Assembly: GCF_947172395.1 (NCBI RefSeq)
Contig: NC_069085.1
Coordinates: 5,550,112 to 5,614,111 of the forward strand
Length of the DNA: 64,000 nt
Origin: Bicyclus anynana
Taxonomy: Eukaryota > Arthropoda > Insecta > Lepidoptera > Nymphalidae
Direction: 5' to 3'
The notes beneath the pieces were generated by a model. It was not told the origin of the DNA and ran no database searches. It saw only the letters and a program-made list of their open reading frames with translations. The position numbers and the translations under genes are program-made. Of the stretch, positions 13,301 through 19,829 are shown in pieces. Every line of letters starts with the position of its first letter. Position 1 is the stretch's first letter.

Positions 13301-16101
13301 GAAAATTACACATTAGCAAGTGACGTCATAGAGATAACAGCGTAATTGGCGTTTGCAGTGATGTGATATATCACGTCACCGCAAGTGCCAATCACATACC
13401 GATGCCTTGTAGCGAATGACGTCACAGTTTATGATTGGCGTTTGCTGTGACGTGATAAAAATACAATTTCGTTTTATAAAAATATTACAATTACGAGATT
13501 ATTTTCATCATCACTTACCATCAGGTGATGGCTAACTTGTAAAGAATAATAAAAAAAATCTTTTGCGTTTATAATATAGTGTGATGTGAAGTGTGAAAGA
13601 ATGATAGTCGTGCTCTTATGATAGACACTGATCATGGTTTATTATTTTACAGGTACAGAAGACACATGCTAGAAATAATAGCTGGGACGAGCGACGGTGA
13701 GGTGTACATATGGGACTACTCGTCCAAGGAGCTGATCAACAAAATCAGCATACACTCCTCGCCTGTGAACGGAGTGTGCTTGCTCCGGGAGGACAGGATA
13801 GTCACTGTCAGCGATGCTGGGGACTTGAACGTTACTGATCTAACTGTTCTGAATTCGGTAAGACCTTTGAGCCATACCAGACCGAGTCAGACCGTACCGT
13901 ATGATCCAGTCACCTTATCTTACCTTACCTTATGAGCCGATGGATGTCCACTGCTGGACATAGGCTTCTTGCATGGACCTCCAAGCACAACAACCTCGAG
14001 CCGCCAGCATGATCCAGTTAGGTAGGTCCAATTTCGAGAAAGAGGTGAACCGCCAAATCCAACTCGGCTGGGCTGCATTCGGGAAACTTCGCGACATCTT
14101 TTCATCCGAAAAAAAATATTTTTGGCTTCTTATTCGTATTGTAGGAAATAATAGCCTGAGACGGATATGACGTCGCTCGATCTCGTGTTGGCTCGTGCCG
14201 ATGCTAGGTGGCGCGACTTGTTTCCGTAAAGAGTAGGGAGTTTGAGAGGGGTACCGCGGTTGGCAGGAACGACTTCGTCTTCAGTATGCTCGTGGCGTTC
14301 ACATTTCTTGTTGTGTAATTCTTTATGAGTTACTTGGAATAGGGGAGAGTCATTTGAGTGGAAAAGGGGAGTGTTTGTTAATTATCAAAGGATTCTTTAA
14401 CTCTACACACAACGTTCACAAGTGCTTGACTCCACTGAAGATCATTCTCTTCCATTCAGGGTTTGTTGACAAATGTTGTGAATCATAACCTTTGTTCGAC
14501 ATTGGTTTTTTTATTTTTGTAATATGCTTCTGAGTCTGCTAAAAAAAACCATATTGTATAATGCCCACCAACAAACATTTTCAACATATCTACAACTTTA
14601 CCGCGGGATTTTTCCGGGATGAAAAGTAGTCTTGTGTTAATCCTGAGTAAAATCTATTTTCATTCAAAATTTCAGCCAAATCCCCGCAGAATTGACAAAG
14701 TTTAATACAAACTTTTATGTAGAATTTGATCACTCATCAATCCTTTCTTAGCGGATGCCTACGTCATAACATCTGCCTGCATGCCAAATTTCAGCCCGAT
14801 CCGTCCAGTGGTTTGGGCGGTGCGTTGATAGATCACTATGTCAGTCAGTCACCTTTGAGTTTTATATATTTAGATGTATAGAATTGGACCTGTTACAGTT
14901 TTACTATAAGTATACCATATGGATTGATTGATTGCAGGTATATCAAAAGCGCGTGTCCGCCACGGTGACGTCACTGTGCTGTGACGGCGCCGCCGTGCTG
15001 TGGTGCGGCGGCGGCGCGGGCTCGCTGCTGCAGTGGAACATGACCACGGTGGCACAGTTGAGCGAGCACAAAGCTCATGACGGTGAGCCAAATCTACGCT
15101 AACAGCGGAGCCCATGATGCTCAATGTGGATTTACTCGAGCGTCGCGGAGACCTATAATCCGGACGCTTGCGATTTCGGCCGCCGTTACACCTTAGCTTA
15201 ACTCTCTTACAAATTTCGTTCTTAATGGATGTTTATTAACTATAAACTACCTCTCTGCGAAATTTCATCTTTGTACGTCAAGCGGTTTTCGGAGTGACTT
15301 TTAGGCAGAATCTCGCGGTCTCACCCGCGTAGTTCCCATTGTCACGTGTCTTAAAGCCGAGAGTAATATGGCGGACGTCCAAGATGGCGGACAGGCTATT
15401 TAAAATGCACCCCCATGATATAGGTATCAAATGAAAGCGTTTGCTGTCAGGAATACGAAAAAACATCTGTAATTCATAGTGCGTGCTAAAACGTGTTTTT
15501 TTAGTTTTTTAAACTATTATATTTTATTTCGTACTAGAACGCTAAATCGCTTGGCGGGCACATCTTTGCCGGTATTATGTTAAATAGCAAATACCACCAG
15601 AGTCTGAGACAATGTAAAAAATATAAAACCCTAAACTGAACCAAGCTGGGAATCGAATCCCGGACCTCTCTGCTGAGAACATCACTAATAACTGCACCAG
15701 GGGTCGTCAAAATTCGTGTTCCTTTGACTCAAAATTCCTATTTTTATGACTGACTGACTATTACTACTATAAGTTATAATAATAAATAAACTTTGACGGA
15801 GTTTGTTGTGGGCTCTTCTCGGACCAAGGCTCGTTTGGAACCCTCGTAACTTTCGATTATTATTACCACCATTAGATTAATGTAAATTATGATATAACTT
15901 AATTTTTCAAAAGTGCTTGTAAACTCAGCCTAAGTAAAATGAATTTCGAATTTATATATATTTTTTAATTTGAGTTTATTTTTTTATTTAATTGTTTCAG
16001 ATTTAATCCGGAGCATACACTACGACTCTGCATCGAAGACACTTATTACAGCGAGTGATGACAAATCAATTAAAGTGTGGCAACTTACGCAGATATCGTG
16101 A
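1386..16101 (+). CDS. NSMAF: NSMAF/FAN-like BEACH-WD40 protein, 3' eight coding exons (5' end outside window)
   Basis: Spliced CDS, exons 1386-1508, 2715-2976, 4274-4694, 8152-8240, 12503-12635, 13653-13857, 14938-15082, 16001-16101. Phases join without a break into 492 residues plus TGA. The first two exons give the C-terminal half of a BEACH domain (MLCLQNGRFDHPDRMF, then LPPWAKSPEDF and WIDLIFGYKQRG). The rest is a WD40 propeller of about six repeats (SWDNEIYLYD, SGGWDGVVRVW, GTSDGEVYIWDY, TASDDKSIKVWQ). This order, and the link through NNVYHHVCYEGS, fits NSMAF (factor associated with neutral sphingomyelinase activation), which in mammals couples TNF receptor to sphingomyelinase and is a BEACH scaffold at membranes. 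Exon 1386 starts in phase 0 after a TTTACAG acceptor. The PH/GRAM-like N-terminus and first half of BEACH are missing, and I found no matching exon in 1-1385. Introns carry many transposons, including a full RTE element. Family identity is from recalled homology. Confidence 0.92.
1712..1750 (+). repeat. Dispersed repeat fragment (TTTCAAAAGTGCTTGTAAA motif)
   Basis: The motif TTTTCAAAAGTGCTTGTAAA recurs at 15897-15925 and 28564-28585, and inverted near 42310-42345. It looks like the end of an interspersed element, probably LINE or SINE derived. Confidence 0.5.
3307..3619. mobile_element. MITE with 39-bp terminal inverted repeats
   Basis: Arms 3307-3345 and 3581-3619 are inverted copies differing at one base, beginning AGATCCGGCAT. 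A second pair of inverted segments lies inside (around 3380-3420 and 3500-3540, sharing GGTTGCCTAGTTAAA), so the whole unit folds into a long hairpin. It has no coding capacity. It lies in the NSMAF intron between exons 2715-2976 and 4274-4694. No clear target duplication was seen. Confidence 0.75.
3957..4133 (+). mobile_element. tRNA-derived SINE (family D)
   Basis: The head has a Pol III A-box-like stretch (TAGCTCACCGGTAAGAGCGG) and a B box (GGTTCGATCCC). It is followed by a non-tRNA body with a small hairpin (GAATATTGGTCACATTT paired with AAATGTGGCAAATATTC) and a T/A-rich tail. It is in an NSMAF intron in sense orientation. It is not a functional tRNA: there is no sensible acceptor-stem closure, and the body continues. 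Confidence 0.7.
4727..5018 (-). mobile_element. tRNA-derived SINE (family B), minus orientation
   Basis: Shares the body of the 61678 and 16726 copies: GAATGAGAGGGGTTAGGCC, the GCGGATTGGCAGACTTCACA segment, and a degraded B box read on the minus strand near 4965-4990. It abuts an RTE fragment on its right. Confidence 0.75.
5037..5482 (+). mobile_element. 3' fragment of an RTE-clade LINE, decayed
   Basis: Matches the end of the intact RTE element at 9102-12343 in nucleotide order (AATTCCTCA, CTATGGGTCTCATAA, CTGCGTGATCGAATCAGAAA, GATGTTTGGAAG), with indels and stops. Corresponds to the C-terminal domain after the reverse transcriptase. Ends at the element's CGTCCGCTGATATGA terminus. Confidence 0.85.
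5853..6626. repeat. Possible TIR element (TAGGGATGT ends)
   Basis: Starts TAGGGATGTGAAATAACGATA and ends with the inverted TATTATCGACATCCCTA. Only about 12-14 bp match between the ends, and the interior has no coding content. Weak call. Confidence 0.3.
9102..12343 (+). mobile_element. Apparently full-length RTE-clade non-LTR retrotransposon
   Basis: Bounded by a perfect 11-bp target duplication, ATTCCTTCAGG, at 9091-9101 and 12344-12354, which lies inside a Helitron copy. It has a 250-bp 5' leader, one long ORF and an extremely short 3' end of (GAT)n directly after the stop codon, as is usual for RTE/BovB-type elements. It is in the NSMAF intron in sense orientation. The intact ORF and exact duplication point to a recent insertion. 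Confidence 0.93.
9352..12324 (+). CDS. RTE-type endonuclease-reverse transcriptase ORF (990 aa)
   Basis: Encodes the retrotransposition enzyme, which nicks the target and primes reverse transcription. An AP-like (EEP) endonuclease spans roughly residues 46-290: NARTL, LSEVR, VYAPTSTH, MGDFNAKLG (185-193), WTWMSPDG (241-248) and TGSDHRM (276-282). Reverse transcriptase spans about 480-790: NNKAPGEDGITAELLK, NYRPISLLS, QAGFRKGFSTIDHI, FVDYEKAFDS, GVRQGDVISP and the catalytic FADD (736-739). The C-terminal region (YGSETWSL, KLKWQWAGHIVRR, GRPPTRWTDD) is typical of insect RTEs such as Heliconius HmRTE; mammalian gene sets often mislabel such ORFs as craniofacial development protein 2-like. There is no frameshift or stop, and all catalytic motifs are present, so it may be active. 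The start is the first in-frame ATG; the leader upstream is noncoding. Confidence 0.95.
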   Translation: MDYKNITQPLVPGSPAIPGSGSGYGNGGARGVKNLRQRFRCQPRRLDLATYNARTLRSDEKVIELEEVMSKLHWDVIGLSEVRREGEGSIILESGNMLYYREGDQQSQGGVGFIVHKSLVNNVVKVESVSSRVAFLVLRITKRYSLKVIQVYAPTSTHPDEEVEVLYEDISKAIHASNSYYNVVMGDFNAKLGELSGSELKVGRFGYGQRNDRGQMLADFMEKEGLFMMNSFFKKPPRRKWTWMSPDGSTKNEIDFILSTRRQIFNDVSVIHRVKTGSDHRMVRGTLNINVQLERYRLVKSTLRPTRAHIQDPESFQLELQNRFDCLGNCETVDDLNNRFVETVHSVGSKFYKTHRTKRTKKFSDHTLKLMEERQEMRLQSSADASNYRLISRQISKSQTSDLRNFNTERIKNAIENNRGSKVFARDLSIGQTQLTRLKTEHGNLISSKPELLSEVEKFYGQLYTTTQQPVDNLAKDPRAKLTRHYTEDIPDVSLYEISVALKQLKNNKAPGEDGITAELLKAGGKPILKVLQRLFNSVIHEGTTPEAWHRSVVVLFFKKGDNTLLKNYRPISLLSHVYKLFSRVITNRLANRFDDFQPPEQAGFRKGFSTIDHIHTLRQVIQKTHEYNQPLCLAFVDYEKAFDSVETWAVLRSLQRCRIDYRYIQGLKCLYENATMSVRIQDQTTRPIQLQRGVRQGDVISPKLFTAALEDVFKLLDWGGLGININGEYITQLRFADDVVIMAQTLDDLSTMLNDLSSVSQQVGLKMNMGKTKIMCNAHVSLHPVIVENAALEIVDEYIYLGHMIQLGRSNFEKEVNRRIQLGWAAFGKLRDIFSSKIPQCLKTKVFEQCVLPVMTYGSETWSLTMGLIRRLRVTQRAMERAMLGVSLRDRIRNEEIRRRTKVTDIAQRVAKLKWQWAGHIVRRADGRWGPKVLEWRPRTSKRSVGRPPTRWTDDIKRVAGIRWMQMAQYRDVWKSLQKAYVLQWTSIG
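12451..12472 (+). repeat. Four CTAAC units (telomere-like, possible branch points)
   Basis: CTAAC repeated four times, matching the insect telomere unit CCTAA (TTAGG on the other strand). It lies 31-51 nt before the acceptor of NSMAF exon 12503, where CTAAC could act as a branch-point sequence. Confidence 0.6.
12662..12850. mobile_element. MITE with TATAG..GGCAAG termini
   Basis: Left end TATAGCTTGGCAAGCTCGTT and right end (inverted) TATAGTCAGGCAAGTTCGTT. Shares the subterminal CGTTCGTAACACTCC and the GCACCTCACTT / TCACACTCGCGCAGTC segments with the larger copy at 57977-58488. It sits just inside the intron after NSMAF exon 12503-12635. Confidence 0.65.
13318..13460. repeat. Palindromic repeat with TGACGTCA and ATTGGCGTTTGC motifs
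   Basis: An imperfect hairpin (13345-13392) has arms ATTGGCGTTTGCAGTGATGT and ACGTCACCGCAAGTGCCAAT. The same arm recurs at about 13435-13458. Probably a MITE remnant in an NSMAF intron. Confidence 0.4.
13508..13562 (+). repeat. 3' fragment of SINE family A
   Basis: Contains CATCACTTACCATCAGGTGA and AACTTGTAAAGAATAA plus an A-rich end, matching the tail of the 42666-42997 copy. Confidence 0.6.
13929..14108 (-). mobile_element. RTE fragment with internal inversion (twin-priming-like)
   Basis: Positions 13931-14007 are the inverted 3' end of an RTE element (AGCCGATGGATGTCCACTG, reverse of CAGTGGACGTCCATCGGCT). Positions 14008-14108 match RTE sequence around 11764-11864 in forward orientation (ATGATCCAGTTAGGTAGGTC, CGGGAAACTTCGCGACATC). 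On the minus strand this is a sense 3' end joined to an inverted internal segment. Confidence 0.8.
14150..14545. repeat. Dispersed repeat E, copy 1
   Basis: Shares long blocks with 43645-44004 (GACGGATATGACGTCGCTC, TCTTGTTGTGTAATTCTTTA, TTCACAAGTGC, CCTTTGTTCGACATT). A third, partial copy is at 38585-38735. No coding frame or clear termini recognised. Confidence 0.75.
15555..15712 (-). repeat. Probable SINE remnant, minus orientation
   Basis: Ends with a reversed tRNA-like B-box context (GGGAATCGAATCCCGGACC) and a reversed A-box-like TGCACCAGGGGTCGTCA. Similar in layout to the other tRNA-headed SINEs of the window. Confidence 0.45.
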
Positions 16102-16181
16102 CCATTTTTAATATTGTTTTTATTTTTCAATTTAATTCAGTATTATCTTGTATTCCGATCGCGTTGAACTTTTGGAGGTTT

Positions 16182-16615
16182 TGATGGTCTCCATAGCGCA
16201 GTGGTATGCGCGGTGGATTTATAAAACCGATGTCCTGGGTTTGATGTCCGGCTAGGCTGATTGAGGTTTTCTAAATTGGTTCCGGTCTGGCTGGTGGGAG
16301 GCTTCGGCCGGTGCTATGTCGTGTAGAAACCAAATTGGGTGTGGACAGTGGCGTGAATAAGGTTGTCGATCAGTGTATGTATAGTAAGAAAAATAAAGCA
16401 AACTGGGAAAATCTGCATTTAAAAGTATTAAGAAAAACAGCTCTAGGGTATGCAGTACTTTAATGCGTGTATGAAGTGCACGCCACTGGGTGTGGATTTT
16501 CATCCTCCTCCTAACGATTTAGCTCATTTCATTTCCATCTTTGATTGCGCCATCACTCATCATCAGGTGAGATTGTAGTCAAGGGCTAATAACTTGTAAA
16601 CAATTAAAAAAAAGT
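16182..16615 (+). mobile_element. SINE family A, interrupted by a hAT MITE
   Basis: The tRNA-like head (TCCATAGCGCAGTGGTATGC) and the body (CTGGTGGGAGGCTTCGGCC, GTCGTGTAGAAACC, CATCAGGTGAGATTGTAGTC) match the 42666 copy. The body is split by a 143-bp hAT-type MITE. Lies downstream of the NSMAF stop codon, probably in its 3' UTR. Confidence 0.85.
16346..16488. mobile_element. hAT-type MITE with perfect 8-bp target duplication
   Basis: Terminal repeats CAGTGGCGTG and CACGCCACTG are perfect inverted copies. Flanks 16338-16345 and 16489-16496 are both GGTGTGGA. The CAGTG end and an 8-bp duplication are hAT superfamily features. It interrupts a SINE, so it is the younger insertion. Contains a sense AATAAA at 16392-16397. 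Confidence 0.88.
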
Positions 16616-16725
16616 TTTAGTCGCCTAGAGGGAAACTATTTAAGCGTCAGTTTTTAGAGGACAAGCGGACGCCCCACGGTTTCACTCGCGTAGTTCCCGT
16701 TCTCGTGAAAATATGGGGATAAACT

Positions 16726-17039
16726 GCATCATCATCAACCTATATTCAGCTCACTGCTGAGCTCGACTCTCCTCTCACAATGAGAGGGGTTAGGCCAATA
16801 GTCCACCACACTGGCCCAATGCGGATTGGCAGACTTCACACACGCATAGAATTAAGATAATTCTCTGATATGCAGGTTTCCTCACGATGTTTTCCCTTCA
16901 CCGTTTGAGACACGTGATATTTAATTTCTTAAAATGCATACAACTGAAAAATTGGAAGTGCATGTCCCAGACCGGATTCGAACCCACACCCTCCGGAATC
17001 GGAGGCAGAGGTCATATCCTCTGAGCTATCACGGCGCTC
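16726..17039 (-). mobile_element. SINE family B with 10-bp target duplication
   Basis: Flanked by GGGATAAACT at 16716-16725 and 17040-17049. The minus strand carries a tRNA-like head with B box (GGGTTCGAATCCGGTC) and ends at a (GAT)n-type tail at the low-coordinate end (CATCATCATCAACC on plus). The target is a decayed Helitron-like repeat. Confidence 0.88.
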
Positions 17040-17189
17040 GGGATAAACTTACAACACCACAAACTTTACCTCATATTATAGATTTCCTTTGTATTAAAAG
17101 TTTAGCGCGACATCTTTATAGGTATTATAAGCTTGTATGTATTAAAGGTATTTCTAAGTCCTCAGCAAGAAAATAATGTAATGTAATGA

Positions 17190-17195
17190 AATAAA
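17190..17195 (+). terminator. Candidate polyadenylation signal for the NSMAF-like gene
   Basis: AATAAA about 1.1 kb after the stop codon, with another at about 17376. The one at 16392 lies in the hAT MITE. Without transcripts none can be preferred. Confidence 0.3.
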
Positions 17196-17399
17196 ATTTA
17201 ATTCACAATATATCCGTGTACAGAAGACGTTTTTAAAGTGTAAGTTTTGAGAATATAGTATTGATATAGGAATTAACCGTCCTTGATATTGTTTTTCAAA
17301 ATCATTGGTAGGATTTTATTGTAGAATTTTATTTTTGTATATTATCATAATGATTTTTATGTATATGACTTGACAATAAATAATACAATGTAAAAGTTG

Positions 17400-18590
17400 T
17401 TTAATTTAACCAACCTTTAAAGACATTAATTATCATGTGAAACAACTTTAAGAAAATTAAAATCTGTAAACCGACTGTTTAAACGTTTTCAATGACATTA
17501 CTTATAGTTATGCGCCAAAGTTCAAGTCCGCCCTGACATTGCAACAGCGTATTGTGCAAGCATACGCCTCGTCTTCAGAGCGGTCTCTATGTTTGGTGCA
17601 TACTTAACCTACTCAAAAATCGGCACTTTGTAAAGTTACAGCTTGTGATATCTTTCATTTCCATGGCAACTTCGTTGTTAGTGACATTTTAATTTAACCT
17701 TCCTAAAAACAGTTCAAAATCGATTATGACGTTGTAGCGTGTAGACTAGAATTAATTAAACGTGTAAGTTAGCTGTTAGTGAATGTAATAAAATGACGTA
17801 GTCTTATGTAAACAATAACTACAGACACGCATCTCGCTGTCGAGTGTAGATCCATGAAAAATATTAAAATAGTCGATCAGTAAACCTCCTAAGGTGAACA
17901 CGCCTTTTATTTAAATGCCATCTAACCGTAACAACATATTATAACCAGCAAAGTGGTAACCCCAATGGCAAAACGTGATAGATGCGAAAAATTCGTCGAC
18001 GAGTGTAAAATAACGGAATCGCACCCCAAACCCGTATCTTGACACTTGACAGACAAGACCTAACGCGTATCGCTCGTCCAAAAAGTTGGAACGTAAAGCT
18101 TTAAAGTATTTCCTGTACATTATTGCTGGGGTTTTTTTTTTCTACCACACATTGTTACTTTTAATTGTTGAGTCGCGATTACAGTACACATTTTGGAGCC
18201 CCCGCAAGTGTGCGAGGGGTGTGTGTAAAACGTGTAACCGCGACAAAACAATTATTAAATAAATTAATTGCCTACATTATTAATGGTTGGTTACGTAAGC
18301 AATGTCATAAATCTATAAATCAACACACAACACGTTGAACGTTTGGAATAGATAGGCGAAGGCAAACGCCACAGATTAATAGATACTAAAAGGTGACAAA
18401 ATGTGTGGTGCACAAAAGTGCACAAATGACAAACGAGTAAATAAGTGTGGTGGACCCGGCGTAATAAGTTAAAACAAATTAATTAATAAATAATAATTAT
18501 TAAAATAAATCGATTTACATTTAAAGATTATCAGAAAAAAAAGATACTCTTTAACCGTAGACAGAATACAGATAGAGTTACTCCACGATT
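17400..18590. other. Intergenic DNA between the NSMAF-like and CSRNP-like genes
   Basis: AT-rich sequence. I recognise no exon or RNA gene. A short inverted pair (GTCGCGATTACA near 18170 and GTAACCGCGAC near 18235) suggests a MITE remnant. Confidence 0.5.
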
Positions 18591-18596
18591 ACAATT

Positions 18597-19032
18597 GTAA
18601 CTCAGATGAATTAAATAGGGGTCTGCTTCGCAAGACGTTACCCCTCTGTCAAAATACAAGATCCATCTAACGTGTTTATAAAAACTGTTTATTTATACCT
18701 AATGTGTTTATTTATACCGATGTTTCATTGTTGTAATCGCTTTCGTCGTCCTTTTTTCTGATAAAAGTATAGTGCAAGGACACAGAATATATTAATTATT
18801 GGTGTTAAATATTTTCAATGTGTGAGTTTACCTCGTCGCCCTTGAAAACTGACGGACAATTTTGTTGGTGAACAATTTTTATTAATAAAACTTCAACTCC
18901 TTTTTAACCATTTAGAGGTAGAATTTTGAATGACTGAATGAATTTACAAACGCGTTAGACCTTTATTCTTGATCTTTGACAGAGGGGCAACATCTAGTGA
19001 GTCAGGTCCTTTTGTAATTGATCTGAGTAGGT
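18597..19032. mobile_element. TIR element (MITE-like), about 436 bp
   Basis: Left end ACTCAGATGAATTA...GTTACCCCTCTGTCAAA and right end inverted (TTTGACAGAGGGGCAAC...TAATTGATCTGAGTA) match over roughly 60 bp with gaps. No coding content seen. Confidence 0.5.
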
Positions 19033-19063
19033 ACTACATGTAAATAGATTATACATACAATAT

Positions 19064-19133
19064 ATTTACATGTAGATTATACATGTCATGAATAATCTAT
19101 TTACATGTGGATTATACATGTCATGTATAATCT
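19064..19133. repeat. Two tandem 35-bp units
   Basis: Units 19064-19098 and 19099-19133 begin ATTTACATGT and differ at two bases. Each contains an internal near-palindrome around ATTATACATGTCATG. Confidence 0.8.
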
Positions 19134-19790
19134 ATTTATACGGTTAATGACTAGAACCCAGAGCCGTAAGTAAGCTTGATTAAAAAAATACTAATTGGTT
19201 ATGGTGTGTAAGAAATTCAAATTTCGAAATATTTCAAATAACAAAAAGTAAAAACGATTATATATAAATAAAGATATGTGGTGATGAAACATATTATCTA
19301 TAAATAAAGTATTTCTATGCTACATTGGTTTTATTTTAAAATTGTATCATTTATTATATACTACAATCACAAAGTTGTTTGTTGGGCTACCCGGTAAGTT
19401 TTTTTTTTATATATTAAATTAAGTTTTAATCGTAAATAGTCTAAGAAGTAAATTGTTATGTTCTGCGACAAATATCATATTAAGGCCCGCCCACAGCCAC
19501 TTCAGTTTGTTAATCCTTAGGCTAATTTCGTTCTCCTACGGATTTTAGTTACGTCTTGGTACTATCCTTGATGGTAAATTATTGATTGTGAACTTAGTGA
19601 TAGTGACCTAACAATCCTAACATTTATATGAACCAACTTTAAATCTATAGGTAGGTAGGCCCTCTACTCAGGGTGCTTATTGAGAAGTAGATAATTGATT
19701 ATTTAGGAGGAGGTAGGTTACACAAATAATTTGAAGTGAACACAAATATACCCAATTACTATTATTATTATAAACTTAGTAACGTGATAA

Positions 19791-19796
19791 TTTATT
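19791..19796 (-). terminator. Polyadenylation signal of the CSRNP-like gene
   Basis: AATAAA on the minus strand, 34 nt past the stop codon at 19830. Confidence 0.55.
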
Positions 19797-19829
19797 GAGA
19801 GGATTAAAAGACAACAAGTAATTATTGAA

